The translations under genes and the position numbers were made by a program. From JAVBSX01 sp031549565 (GTDB taxonomy: Bacteria; Planctomycetota; Planctomycetia; Pirellulales; Thermoguttaceae): a DNA stretch of 9,674 nt. The first letter of the stretch is position 1. Each line of letters begins with the position of its first letter. The stretch lies in assembly GCA_031549565.1 (NCBI GenBank), contig JAVBPO010000184.1, positions 1 through 9,674 of the forward strand. Reading direction: 5' to 3'. The notes beneath the pieces are model-generated. The model was not told where the DNA came from and did not search any database. It saw only the letters and a program-made list of their open reading frames with translations. Below are positions 1-7,125 of this stretch, one piece after another.

Positions 1-76
1 GAAAAGGCGACAATATCGCGACAGGATGCACGCAAGGTCCGTGTACAGGCATTACAGCAATCGAACCGGAAACACA

Positions 77-304
77 ATGGTACAGTTCAATCAACGGGAT
101 GAAGATTCGGTCGTCAGAGGCAGGGAGGCGTCGAGGAGGTGTCCGAAGTGCGGTGGACCGACTTGGTACGTTGATGATTACCCGAAGTCCGGGCAACTCA
201 TTTACACGTATCGCGACTGTGGATGGTGCGGGAAGCGGTGGAGGTGGTGTGACAAGTGCATGGATGAGGTACAAAAAGCCAAGGATAAAATCGAAGAAAA
301 TTGA
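77..304 (+). CDS. Small zinc-ribbon protein
   Basis: This 75-residue protein has three Cys-x2-Cys pairs: C22/C25 in CPKCGG, C48/C51 in DCGWCGKRW and C58/C61 in CDKC. The first two pairs are about 22 residues apart and the second is followed by an aromatic/basic stretch (KRWRW). This layout is typical of a treble-clef or rubredoxin-like zinc ribbon, as in NrdR N-termini and Ogr/Delta-type phage regulators. The third pair and the charged C-terminal helix (about 62-75) are extra. A nucleic-acid-binding or regulatory role is inferred; no specific family is certain. The ATG at 77 has a weak GGAA five bases upstream. An in-frame ATG at 26 (92 residues) has no usable ribosome site, and the frame stays open to the window edge, so the gene could begin upstream. 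The terminase follows after 85 bases. Confidence 0.7.
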   Translation: MVQFNQRDEDSVVRGREASRRCPKCGGPTWYVDDYPKSGQLIYTYRDCGWCGKRWRWCDKCMDEVQKAKDKIEEN

Positions 305-389
305 CTGAAGGTACTACCGGATGCAAAAATCATGCCAACCGACCGCTTTTGGGTTCTACGGCATAAGAGTGTTAGTTTTTTAATTTATC
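305..389 (+). other. Short spacer before terminase gene
   Basis: This 85-base gap separates the zinc-ribbon stop from the terminase ATG. The last 20 bases are AT-rich and contain no Shine-Dalgarno sequence. I see no convincing promoter: TTGACT at 301-306 is followed 18 bases later only by AAAAAT. No hairpin with a T-tract is present. Confidence 0.5.
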
Positions 390-2645
390 ATGGAAGAATT
401 TGAAGTAAAACCGAAGCGTAAAAAAAGAACGCCGCAAGAAGTTCGCGAGTATCAAGCGGAGATTTCTCGGGAAAAAAGTGCGGCGGCTCGCGAGATCGGA
501 CCGCTCCCAGAAATTATCAATTCAGAGCACCGACAGGCCGCACTTGACGACCCTTACGTTTTCATGGAGACATACGGCTCGGAATTGTTTACCGATCCGT
601 TTTCGTTGTGTCATCGCATGAACATCGACACCGTGACAAAAACGAAAGGAAGTCTCAAGCATGTCGTCAACATGCCGCGACGTTGGGGGAAGACAACGAC
701 ATTGTCGTTTTTGTTTCTCTGGTTCATTCTCCGCGGCGATATCAAATTTTTGATGATTATTGCCGCGAACGAAGAAAACGCCCACGACATTCTTTCTTCG
801 CTCCTCGTCGAACTCGAAACGAATGATTTGCTTTACGAAGATTTTCCGGAAGTGTGTCATTCTTTCCGAATGCTGGAAGGAACCGCCACGCGGGGGAACG
901 CTCAAACTTTTGAAGGAGAACGTACGCGAGTCAAGATCGGCGCCGACCAGATCGTTTTTCCGACGATACCGGGCTCGACCTGTGCCGGTTCAATCATTCG
1001 CTCTCTTGGCATTTACTCGAAGCAGCTTGGGGCCAGGGTCCGGAACACCAAAGGAGCGATCCGCCCCGATGCGATTTGGTTGGACGACGTTCAGGACGAA
1101 GAGAGTTCCATGTCGTTTTCGAGAACCGAAAAGCTCGAAAAGCAAATCGAGAAAACGCTCAAATACCTTCCCGACAAAAAGACGCCCCCGAAGATCGTGA
1201 TTACGTGTACGGTTCGAAACCAAGACGACGTTGCCGACCGCCGCTTGAAGAATCCAAAATGGACTGGAAAGAGACAGGGAGCGTTTGACAAGATTCCGTC
1301 CGACTTTTCGCCTTGGCGTCGTTACGATGAGGAGCACTTGCGATTGTTGGAGCGGCATTCCGGCGAAGACCCGGACACGGCATCGGAGAAAGTGCGAGAA
1401 GGCGTCAATGCGTATTACCTGAAAAATCGCGAGGAGCTCGACGCCGGTTTCGAGCCTCACTGGGAATACGCCAAATGGGACTTTCAAATTTCGGCAACAC
1501 AAGCCCTCATGGAGAACTTCCTTGAAAACGAATCGTCGTTTTGGTCGGAGGATATGAACTCGCCACTTGCGGAAATCATGCGTGACACCGAGGACCTCGA
1601 TATTGACGCGATCATGGCGAGGCGTGTTCCATTCCCTCGCGGCTGGATTCCGGGCGATACGACGAAACTAGTTGCCTCGATCGACGTGCATCACCACATG
1701 TTGACTTGGATGATATGCTCCGGCAACGACTCTTTTTCGATTCACGTTGTTGACTACGGTGTGTGGCCGAAACAGAACTCCAACGCCGTTGTCTATCCGG
1801 AAAATGTTTCCAAGAAGATCGGCGACGTGTTTCCCGGCAAGGCGATGGAGGAAAGTATCTACGAAGCGTTTACGGTTCTGGTACCGGAGCTGTTGGAGCG
1901 AAAATTCAGAAACGAGGACGGCTCGACGCACTCGGTCTCACGACTGTTCATTGATGCCAAGGAAGGAAATCTGACGGCGACGATTCGGAAGTTCTGTAAA
2001 AACAGCCTTTATTCGGGGGTCGTCATACCGTCGTTTTCGTTCGACAAATCGCTTTGCACGGGAACGAAAAAAATGAATGCACGCTGGGGTCGTGAAAAAA
2101 AGTGGGAGATTCCACCGGCAAAAAACGGCGAAGTTCGCCACATGCTGTACAGCGGCAATTACTGGAAAACCTTTCAGTTGGCTAGAATTCAGGCGTCACT
2201 TGGCAGCCCGTCCGCTTTAAGCATTTTCAATGGAGATCGGCACGATCACGCACAGTTGATTTCAGATTGGACGGCGGAGTATCACGAAAAGGTTTACACG
2301 AAGACCGGCGTGGAAACCGTGTGGAAAGACCGACCCAGAATGAAAAACCGCTCTCACCTTTGGGACAATTTGACGCATTGCGTGGTTGCCCTGTCGGAAC
2401 AGGGGATTTATCTGGCGACTCATGGGCCGGAAAAAGAGATCGTTCCCACTATTTCATTTTCCGAATTGGCGATTAGGGCGAAGGATCGACGCGAAAATCC
2501 GGAAAGGTTTTTGAAAGACGCGGCAAAATCCGTGAAAAATGCACCGGACAAGGAATCCGGTTCTCCGGAGCAGGGCAAGCCTAAAGAAGAAATGTCGTTT
2601 TCGGAAATGGCGAAACAGGCGAGAAGCCGTCATTATCGCCGATAA
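390..2645 (+). CDS. terL: Phage terminase large subunit (ATPase and nuclease)
   Basis: This 751-residue protein is the packaging motor that translocates phage DNA through the portal and cuts it. The N-terminal ATPase shows a Walker A-type MPRRWGKTT (95-103), a Walker B DAIWLDD (227-233) followed by acidic residues, and a coupling-motif-like IVITCTV (269-275). The C-terminal half has an RNase H-like nuclease pattern: SIDVHHH with D432, RLFIDAKEGN with D522, and SHLWDN with D659. The last resembles the HxxDC-type motif of lambda gpA and related large terminases. Assignment of the catalytic residues is by motif position only. Residues 1-45 are basic and charged. The 70-residue tail (681-751) is charged and carries a repeated 13-residue motif. 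No Shine-Dalgarno precedes the ATG at 390, but this start gives the full N-terminus. At 751 residues it is longer than many terminases. A strong terminator follows. Confidence 0.93.
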   Translation: MEEFEVKPKRKKRTPQEVREYQAEISREKSAAAREIGPLPEIINSEHRQAALDDPYVFMETYGSELFTDPFSLCHRMNIDTVTKTKGSLKHVVNMPRRWGKTTTLSFLFLWFILRGDIKFLMIIAANEENAHDILSSLLVELETNDLLYEDFPEVCHSFRMLEGTATRGNAQTFEGERTRVKIGADQIVFPTIPGSTCAGSIIRSLGIYSKQLGARVRNTKGAIRPDAIWLDDVQDEESSMSFSRTEKLEKQIEKTLKYLPDKKTPPKIVITCTVRNQDDVADRRLKNPKWTGKRQGAFDKIPSDFSPWRRYDEEHLRLLERHSGEDPDTASEKVREGVNAYYLKNREELDAGFEPHWEYAKWDFQISATQALMENFLENESSFWSEDMNSPLAEIMRDTEDLDIDAIMARRVPFPRGWIPGDTTKLVASIDVHHHMLTWMICSGNDSFSIHVVDYGVWPKQNSNAVVYPENVSKKIGDVFPGKAMEESIYEAFTVLVPELLERKFRNEDGSTHSVSRLFIDAKEGNLTATIRKFCKNSLYSGVVIPSFSFDKSLCTGTKKMNARWGREKKWEIPPAKNGEVRHMLYSGNYWKTFQLARIQASLGSPSALSIFNGDRHDHAQLISDWTAEYHEKVYTKTGVETVWKDRPRMKNRSHLWDNLTHCVVALSEQGIYLATHGPEKEIVPTISFSELAIRAKDRRENPERFLKDAAKSVKNAPDKESGSPEQGKPKEEMSFSEMAKQARSRHYRR
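2451..2630 (+). repeat. Duplicated 13-residue motif in terminase tail
   Basis: Residues 688-700 (ISFSELAIRAKDR, bases 2451-2489) and 735-747 (MSFSEMAKQARSR, bases 2592-2630) share seven identical positions plus three conservative changes. They lie in the low-complexity charged tail beyond the nuclease domain. The DNA copies are diverged, so this is a protein-level repeat, suggestive of two copies of a short helical binding motif. Confidence 0.6.
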
Positions 2646-2670
2646 CCGAAAGAATATTATCGAATTTTCG

Positions 2671-2713
2671 ACCTCTTTTCCTTGATGAAGGAAAGGAGGT
2701 TGTTTTATTTCTT
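2671..2713 (+). terminator. Rho-independent terminator after terminase
   Basis: Bases 2671-2683 pair with 2688-2700 in a 13-bp stem with one G-T wobble and a GATG loop. A T-rich tail (TGTTTTATTTCTT, 2701-2713) follows. It lies 25 bases after the terminase stop. The right arm happens to contain AAAGGAGGT, a perfect Shine-Dalgarno-like string, but it is locked in the stem and no good start codon follows at the right distance. Confidence 0.88.
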
Positions 2714-2740
2714 GACGCCTCTGCGTTTCGTATTTATTAT
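2712..2740 (+). promoter_or_regulatory. Near-consensus sigma-70 promoter for head genes
   Basis: TTGACG (2712-2717) and TATTAT (2735-2740) are separated by exactly 17 bases, and each hexamer matches the bacterial consensus at five of six positions. Transcription would begin near 2747, giving a leader of roughly 18 bases before the ATG at 2765. The -35 box touches the end of the preceding terminator tail, so termination and re-initiation are back to back. Confidence 0.7.
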
Positions 2741-2764
2741 CCGGATAGACATGCGAGGCGAATT

Positions 2765-2998
2765 ATGTCCGAAAACGAAATCAAAACACAATCAGAAATC
2801 GAACGGGAAACGATCGGAAGTCTTTTGACGCAGCCGTTGTCGAAACAAACGGTCGTCGACGGGACCACGAACATGAAAACGAACATCCCGATCGACCAAG
2901 CTATCAAAGGTTTGGAGTACCTGAAGCAACAGGAAACCGCACGAAATCCGTTTTCGCAGTTGGGATTTGCCAAAACCGTACCGCCCGGGATTGAATAA
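2765..2998 (+). CDS. Small gpW-like head-completion candidate
   Basis: This 77-residue protein sits between terminase and portal, the slot of gpW (head-tail joining, 68 residues) in lambda. Its middle, VVDGTTNMKTNIPIDQAIKG followed by LEYLKQQ, resembles the usual gpW-family pattern of a short beta hairpin leading into a helix ending in a 'YLE'-like segment, but I cannot verify homology. The N-terminus is charged and probably helical. The C-terminus NPFSQLGFAKTVPPGI is non-polar and Pro-rich. The start is well supported: GAGG (2755-2758) lies six bases upstream. The stop overlaps the portal ATG (TAATG, 2996-3000), so the two genes are probably translationally coupled. If it is gpW-like, it would plug the portal exit after packaging. 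It could instead be an unrelated small virion protein. Confidence 0.6.
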   Translation: MSENEIKTQSEIERETIGSLLTQPLSKQTVVDGTTNMKTNIPIDQAIKGLEYLKQQETARNPFSQLGFAKTVPPGIE

Positions 2999-4476
2999 TG
3001 CTTGGAATTCCATCGATTACAAAAACCATTCAGCGGCTTTTCAAAAGGCGAACGTCTTATGAAATGTTTCGCGATACGTTTTTGTACGAATACCGTAGAG
3101 TGAAAGCGCGTTACGACGCGGCCGAGACATCGACGGAAAATTACAAGCACTGGGCAAACGCCGATTCGTATTCCGCTAACGCGGCGGCGTCGCCGGAGAT
3201 TCGGAAAATCATTCGGGAGCGATCCCGGTATGAGATCAAAAACAATTCGTATGGTATCGGAGCGACCGAGACGCTCGCCAACGACCTGATCGGAACCGGG
3301 GCGAGACTTCAGTTTTTCTCCGAAGATTCCAATGTCAATAATTACATTGAGCGCGAGTGGAGCACGTGGTGCGACGAAGTTCGATTCGTGGAAAAGTGCC
3401 TTTTGATGCGAAAAGCGAAAATCGTCGACGGCGAAGGCTTCGCGATGTATGGCACAAATGAGCAACTGGATCATTCCGTCAAACTCGATCTTGCGTTGCT
3501 GGAAGCGGAACAAGTCACAACACCTGATTTCGATTTTGCCGCCAATCCGGAAAACCACATCGACGGCGTTATCGTGAATTCGTTTGGAACGCCGATTGAA
3601 TATCATGTCTTGAAATATCATCCCGGCGATATCGGAACACTCGGTTTTACGGCGGTTTTTAATGATTATTTGAAAGTTCCTGCACGCGAAATCATTCACT
3701 ATTTTACACCGCAACGACCGCGTCAAGCGAGGGGGATTCCTGAAACGGCTCCCTCGCTACCGCTGTTCGCACAATTACGAAGGGCGACGCTTGCCGTGAT
3801 GCGGGCTTTTGAATTCGCGGCCAGTGTCGCGGGTGTTCTGAAAACCAACAACCCGCAAGTCGATACCAAGCCGAACCCGCAACCGTTTGAGCTGATCGAA
3901 TATCTGATAGGAACCTTATTGTCGCTTCCGGAGGGGTGGGACATATCGCAAATCAAAGCGGAGCAGCCGGTCACGACGTACAAAATGTTCAAGGACGAAA
4001 TCCTGTGCGAAATCGCTCGTTGCCTGCATGTTCCGTTCAACGTGATCGCCAATCGGAGCGACGGATACAACTACGCCAGCGGGCGACTCGATTTTCAAAA
4101 TTATGCCAAGGCGATTGACGTGGAGCGGCACCGCTTGGGCCATACGGTGTTGAATCCGACCTTGCGGCGATGGTTGAACGAGGCCACGGTCGTTGATCCG
4201 TACCTCATAGACCGAAAGGACGTTATTGCTCGGGCGACTTATAAATGGATGTATCCCGCCTCCAAGCACGTCGACCCGAAGAAGGAGGCGGAAGCCGCTT
4301 TGATTCGCCGGAAGAACGGCGTCACTTCGCTTGCCGTCGAGTGCGCCAACGAAGGGCTTGACTGGCAGGAAGTTTTGTTGCAACGAAAACGCGAAAAGGA
4401 TCTTGAAAAAGAATACGGGCTCGAATCCAACCTAGACGATTTTTCACCGACACCCGATGACCAGGAAGAAGACTAA
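2998..4476 (+). CDS. Phage portal protein, lambda gpB family
   Basis: This 492-residue protein forms the ring at the capsid vertex through which DNA enters and to which the tail attaches. Family features are visible along its length: the N-terminal 'NPEI..ii..r....vG.G' type region (about 65-105), the segment HYFTPQRPRQARGIP (234-248) matching the family's Arg-Pro-Gly/Ala-x-x-R-G-x-P signature, LPEGWDI (310-316) before a segment like the family's 'P...f..f....lr.IA', NYASGRL (358-364), and the C-terminal WMYPASKHVDPKKEAEA (417-433) matching the conserved W-x-x-P...VDP-x-K-x-A-x-A motif. The length is usual for the family. The tail (465-492) is acidic. The start shares a base with the upstream stop. 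The 3' end overlaps the protease-capsid gene by 20 bases. Confidence 0.94.
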   Translation: MLGIPSITKTIQRLFKRRTSYEMFRDTFLYEYRRVKARYDAAETSTENYKHWANADSYSANAAASPEIRKIIRERSRYEIKNNSYGIGATETLANDLIGTGARLQFFSEDSNVNNYIEREWSTWCDEVRFVEKCLLMRKAKIVDGEGFAMYGTNEQLDHSVKLDLALLEAEQVTTPDFDFAANPENHIDGVIVNSFGTPIEYHVLKYHPGDIGTLGFTAVFNDYLKVPAREIIHYFTPQRPRQARGIPETAPSLPLFAQLRRATLAVMRAFEFAASVAGVLKTNNPQVDTKPNPQPFELIEYLIGTLLSLPEGWDISQIKAEQPVTTYKMFKDEILCEIARCLHVPFNVIANRSDGYNYASGRLDFQNYAKAIDVERHRLGHTVLNPTLRRWLNEATVVDPYLIDRKDVIARATYKWMYPASKHVDPKKEAEAALIRRKNGVTSLAVECANEGLDWQEVLLQRKREKDLEKEYGLESNLDDFSPTPDDQEED

Positions 4477-6670
4477 TCTCACCGATCCGAAAAAACGAAA
4501 TGTCGTTTTCCTTTCGGAAACGGTCAGGTTTTCCGAAGGATCGAAAGGGCTGCCAAAATTCAAAATGGTGGCGAATACCGGCATTCCGGTCTACCAGTGG
4601 TGGTCGGACTGCCCCGTGATCGTCGATATCGCCTCGCTGACCATTCCCAAAAAATCGATGGCGATTCTGCATGAGCATAACTCATGGGAAAAGGTCGGCC
4701 ACTCCACCTCGATCGCCGTTCATGGCAGCAATATTTTAATCGAAGGCGTCGTATCGTGTAAAGGGGAAATCCCGGAGCACGTCGCCGAATCCGGAAAAAA
4801 CGGATTCCCCTGGCAGGCGTCTATCGCCTGTGATCGTGGCGATGAAGAAAAAATTCCCGAAGGGGAAAGTATCGTAGTCAATGGAAAAAAGTGGGAGGGG
4901 CCACTTCTCGTTTATCGGAACGGTGTTCTGTACGAAACGAGTTTTGTTACTTTCGGTGCCGATGATCAAACTTCGGCGGAGATATTAGCCAAGAGGTTTA
5001 ACGACATGACCGTTACAAAATTTAAGGCTCCCGAAGGAGTCGACGCCAAAAGCAAAAGGATCCGAAATCGCCGCCGCAAGGCCGGTATCTCCGCATCGGA
5101 GGAAGAGGACCCGACCGAGGAAGATGAACAGGACGAAAATACTCCCTCGGAAGAGGATGAGGAAAAGGAACCGTCCGAAAGCGACGAATCCGATGAGGAC
5201 AATCCCGAAGAGGACGAATCCGAAGAGGAGACGATTGAGGACTCCGACGAAGAAGAGGAAAAACCCGCCGCTCGGAAAGCGAAGTCGTCACGCAACCCTC
5301 ACCGGGAACGTGAAGCCCATGAAACCGAGCGTATCGCCGCGATCCGTAAAGTTGCGAAAGGCTACCCGAAAATTGAAGCGGCTGCGATCCGAGAGGGGTG
5401 GTCTCGCGACAAAACCGAACTGGCAATTCTGAAAGCCGACAAAGAAAGGAACCGAAGAATGACGCCTCCCTCTGTCCGTCAGGGTAACAACGGTGGACCC
5501 GATCGCGCCCAAGTGATTGCCGCGTCCGCTCTCATGGGACTTGGCTGGCGTCCGGAAACGGCTGGCAAGTATTTCAGCGAAAAAGTGATGAACGAAGCGG
5601 TTGCCGCTTCGAATCGCGGATTCGGAATGAACCGGATCGTTGCCGAATGCGTCCGTTCCGCTTCGGATGTGGCGGGGGTTCACGTGCCGAGCATGGAGGG
5701 ATTGCGAGGTGAAGGAATGTGGCAGGCTTACACCGCCGCTCGCCAGTCGCTTGCTGCCAACAACAAGCTCATGGCGTCCGGAAATGCGTTCAGTACGGTT
5801 TCTTTGCCCGGCATCCTTTCCAACGTCATCAACAAGACGTTGCTGGAAGCCTACGACAGCGTGCCGTCTGTGTTGCGTCAAATCGCCTCACGGGGATCGA
5901 GCAACGACTTCAAGCCCGCGTTCTCTTACCGTATCTACCTCGAAGGCGGCAAGATGAAAAAAGTCCCGTCGACCGGAAAAATCGAAGGAACTACGCTCGG
6001 AGAAGAGTCTTACGAACGCGGAATTGATACCATCGGAGATTTGATCACGATTACTCGAAAAATGATCATCAACGACGACCTTGGCGCGCTCGCGAAGATT
6101 CCGGCGGAATTCGGAAACGCCGCCGCTCAAACCATTGAGAGCGAAGGGTTTGAATTGCTGATCGGCAGTCAATCCAAGCTGTTCACGGCAAAGATGAAAA
6201 ATCTCGTCGCGACCAACAAAAAGCTCGATCACGACGGGCTCGGCGAAGCTGCGAAGCTGTTCATGGAGATGGTCGGTCCCAGCGGACTCCCGATCAGTAT
6301 CAAGCCGGAATACCTGCTGGTCTCACCGGCTCTTTGGACGGAAGCAACCTTGCTGACATCCTCGCCGGTCTTCAACCAGGCTCCCACCGATCGGGTTCCC
6401 TCCATGAACCCGTGGGCGAATATGTTCACGGTCTTAGCGTCCCCCTATCTGTCGACCGCACAGGGCGGAAACGACAAGGCGTGGTATCTGCTTGCCTCGC
6501 CCAGCCGAGGGTCGGTCATCAACCTCTCGTTCCTTGGCGGTCGTGAAACGCCGATCATCGAACAGGAAAACGCCGCGTTCGACGTGCTTGGAGTGTCGTG
6601 GAGAATTTACCACGATTACGGCGTCAACCTGGAAGACGGGCGGATGGGCGTCTACTCGCCGGGTGCGTAG
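4457..6670 (+). CDS. Prohead protease-scaffold-major capsid fusion protein
   Basis: This 737-residue protein combines three head-assembly functions. Residues about 20-180 look like an S78-type prohead protease: HEH (72-74, candidate catalytic His), a Ser in WQASI (S122), and YETSFVTFGADDQTSAEI (159-176) matching the family's 'EvSlVt.Pa...A'. Residues about 184-334 form a scaffold-like region: a basic patch (198-209), an extreme Glu/Asp/Ser/Pro run (214-269) and a helical segment (282-334). Residues 335-737 are the likely HK97-fold capsid protein, with a helical N-arm and a beta-rich end. Single-gene protease/capsid fusions are known in phages. In this case the first ATG (4457) overlaps the portal gene and has no Shine-Dalgarno, whereas in-frame ATGs at 5006 and 5459 do. 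The protease family and catalytic residues are inferred from motifs. Confidence 0.9.
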   Translation: MTRKKTNLTDPKKRNVVFLSETVRFSEGSKGLPKFKMVANTGIPVYQWWSDCPVIVDIASLTIPKKSMAILHEHNSWEKVGHSTSIAVHGSNILIEGVVSCKGEIPEHVAESGKNGFPWQASIACDRGDEEKIPEGESIVVNGKKWEGPLLVYRNGVLYETSFVTFGADDQTSAEILAKRFNDMTVTKFKAPEGVDAKSKRIRNRRRKAGISASEEEDPTEEDEQDENTPSEEDEEKEPSESDESDEDNPEEDESEEETIEDSDEEEEKPAARKAKSSRNPHREREAHETERIAAIRKVAKGYPKIEAAAIREGWSRDKTELAILKADKERNRRMTPPSVRQGNNGGPDRAQVIAASALMGLGWRPETAGKYFSEKVMNEAVAASNRGFGMNRIVAECVRSASDVAGVHVPSMEGLRGEGMWQAYTAARQSLAANNKLMASGNAFSTVSLPGILSNVINKTLLEAYDSVPSVLRQIASRGSSNDFKPAFSYRIYLEGGKMKKVPSTGKIEGTTLGEESYERGIDTIGDLITITRKMIINDDLGALAKIPAEFGNAAAQTIESEGFELLIGSQSKLFTAKMKNLVATNKKLDHDGLGEAAKLFMEMVGPSGLPISIKPEYLLVSPALWTEATLLTSSPVFNQAPTDRVPSMNPWANMFTVLASPYLSTAQGGNDKAWYLLASPSRGSVINLSFLGGRETPIIEQENAAFDVLGVSWRIYHDYGVNLEDGRMGVYSPGA
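4992..5008 (+). promoter_or_regulatory. Candidate internal start at protease/scaffold boundary
   Basis: AGAGG (4992-4996) lies nine bases before an in-frame ATG at 5006 (Met184 of the fusion, MTVTKFKAPEG). The position is just after the last recognisable protease motif. Initiation here would give a 554-residue scaffold-plus-capsid protein without protease, comparable in logic to the nested C/Nu3 start of lambda. The coincidence could be chance. Confidence 0.4.
5096..5263 (+). repeat. Low-complexity acidic scaffold segment
   Basis: Residues 214-269 of the fusion protein are almost entirely Glu, Asp, Ser and Pro, encoded by GAA/GAG/GAC-rich purine runs without a fixed repeat unit. The segment follows a basic RIRNRRRK patch. 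Charged, disordered scaffold-like segments (delta domains) are common in head proteins and are removed by the protease. The purine run also produces a Ser-rich open frame on the opposite strand that is not a gene. Confidence 0.75.
5445..5461 (+). promoter_or_regulatory. Candidate internal start for free capsid protein
   Basis: AAAGGA (5445-5450) lies eight bases before an in-frame ATG at 5459 (Met335, MTPPSVRQGNNGGPDRAQ). The site falls at the change from charged scaffold-like sequence to the apparent capsid domain. Initiation here would give a 403-residue protein, a normal size for an HK97-fold capsid subunit. The spacing is good, but no experiment is available, and proteolytic release at this boundary is an alternative. 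Confidence 0.45.
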
Positions 6671-6678
6671 CCTGATCG

Positions 6679-6709
6679 TCAAAGGGGAACGGACTCCCCT
6701 TTGATTTCT
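6679..6709 (+). terminator. Hairpin terminator after capsid gene
   Basis: TCAAAGGGGA (6679-6688) and TCCCCTTTGA (6695-6704) are perfect reverse complements around an ACGGAC loop, giving a 10-bp stem nine bases after the capsid stop. The T-tract (TTTCT, 6705-6709) is short, so it may terminate only partly or protect the capsid mRNA 3' end. No clear promoter follows before the next gene, which favours partial read-through. Confidence 0.65.
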
Positions 6710-6750
6710 AAAATATTTCAATCAATCATTCATTAACAGGAGAAAATATC

Positions 6751-7104
6751 ATGGGAATTCATCGACGTGGAGATCAGGACCAATTGAATGTCGTGGCAAC
6801 GGCGGATATGTTCGGTCCGGCGGGTCGTGTTTTTATTATCAACGATAAACCTTTCATTTCTCTTGAGGACGTAACTCAAGAGATGATCGACAAGGGGATG
6901 CAAATCGGCATCGCGACTGCCGGAATTTGGTCTTTCAATAAAAAGTCCGGAGTTGCCGTTGCTCAAATGGGTCCGGTTAATTTGAACCTTGCAACACAGG
7001 AAGTTGAGGCAACCGGCCAGTTTATCGGATTTGCCGAACGCGCCGCATCAGCAACTGACACGACGGTCTATGTTGTGTTTACGTCGTTCCTGAAAGCGAC
7101 CTAA
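6751..7104 (+). CDS. Small probable virion protein (capsid cement candidate)
   Basis: I do not recognise this 117-residue protein with certainty. It follows the capsid gene, the usual slot for decoration or cement proteins. It has no signal peptide or membrane segment. It appears beta-rich, with short strands (GRVFIIN at 26-32, then the QIGIATAGIW region) and a C-terminal FIGFAERAASATDTTVYVVF. The closing strand pair 'iGfA..aas..dtTVyV.f' is reminiscent of small DUF2190-type cement proteins, but the first half does not obviously match. AGGAGA (6738-6743) seven bases before the ATG gives a strong, well-placed ribosome site, fitting a highly expressed virion component. It lies between two hairpins (6679-6704 and 7126-7143), so it may be produced as its own transcript segment. 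Its GC content is low beside the cassette that follows. Confidence 0.75.
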   Translation: MGIHRRGDQDQLNVVATADMFGPAGRVFIINDKPFISLEDVTQEMIDKGMQIGIATAGIWSFNKKSGVAVAQMGPVNLNLATQEVEATGQFIGFAERAASATDTTVYVVFTSFLKAT

Positions 7105-7125
7105 GCTCCGAGTGACGCCACCCCC

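Noticed and set aside
301..330. Possible promoter TTGACT with AAAAAT before the terminase
   Set aside because: The -10 matches only four of six positions with an 18-base spacer, and part of it overlaps the preceding stop; too weak to call.
2737..3726. Long minus-strand open frame (329 codons) opposite the gpW-like and portal genes
   Set aside because: It lies fully opposite a well-supported portal gene, has an Arg/Phe/Ile-rich composition without domains, and has no credible ribosome site. It reflects codon bias of the sense gene.
5096..5263. Tandem DNA repeat in the purine-rich run
   Set aside because: No fixed unit recurs; it is low-complexity coding sequence for an acidic protein segment, not a structured repeat or CRISPR.
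4966..5295. Ser-rich minus-strand open frame
   Set aside because: It is the complement of the GAA/GAG/GAC acidic scaffold run; the Ser codons are an automatic result of that sequence.
6705..6750. Promoter between the capsid-gene hairpin and the 117-residue gene
   Set aside because: The AT-rich stretch has TTGATT at 6701 but no acceptable -10 at 16-18 bases; only the ribosome site is convincing.
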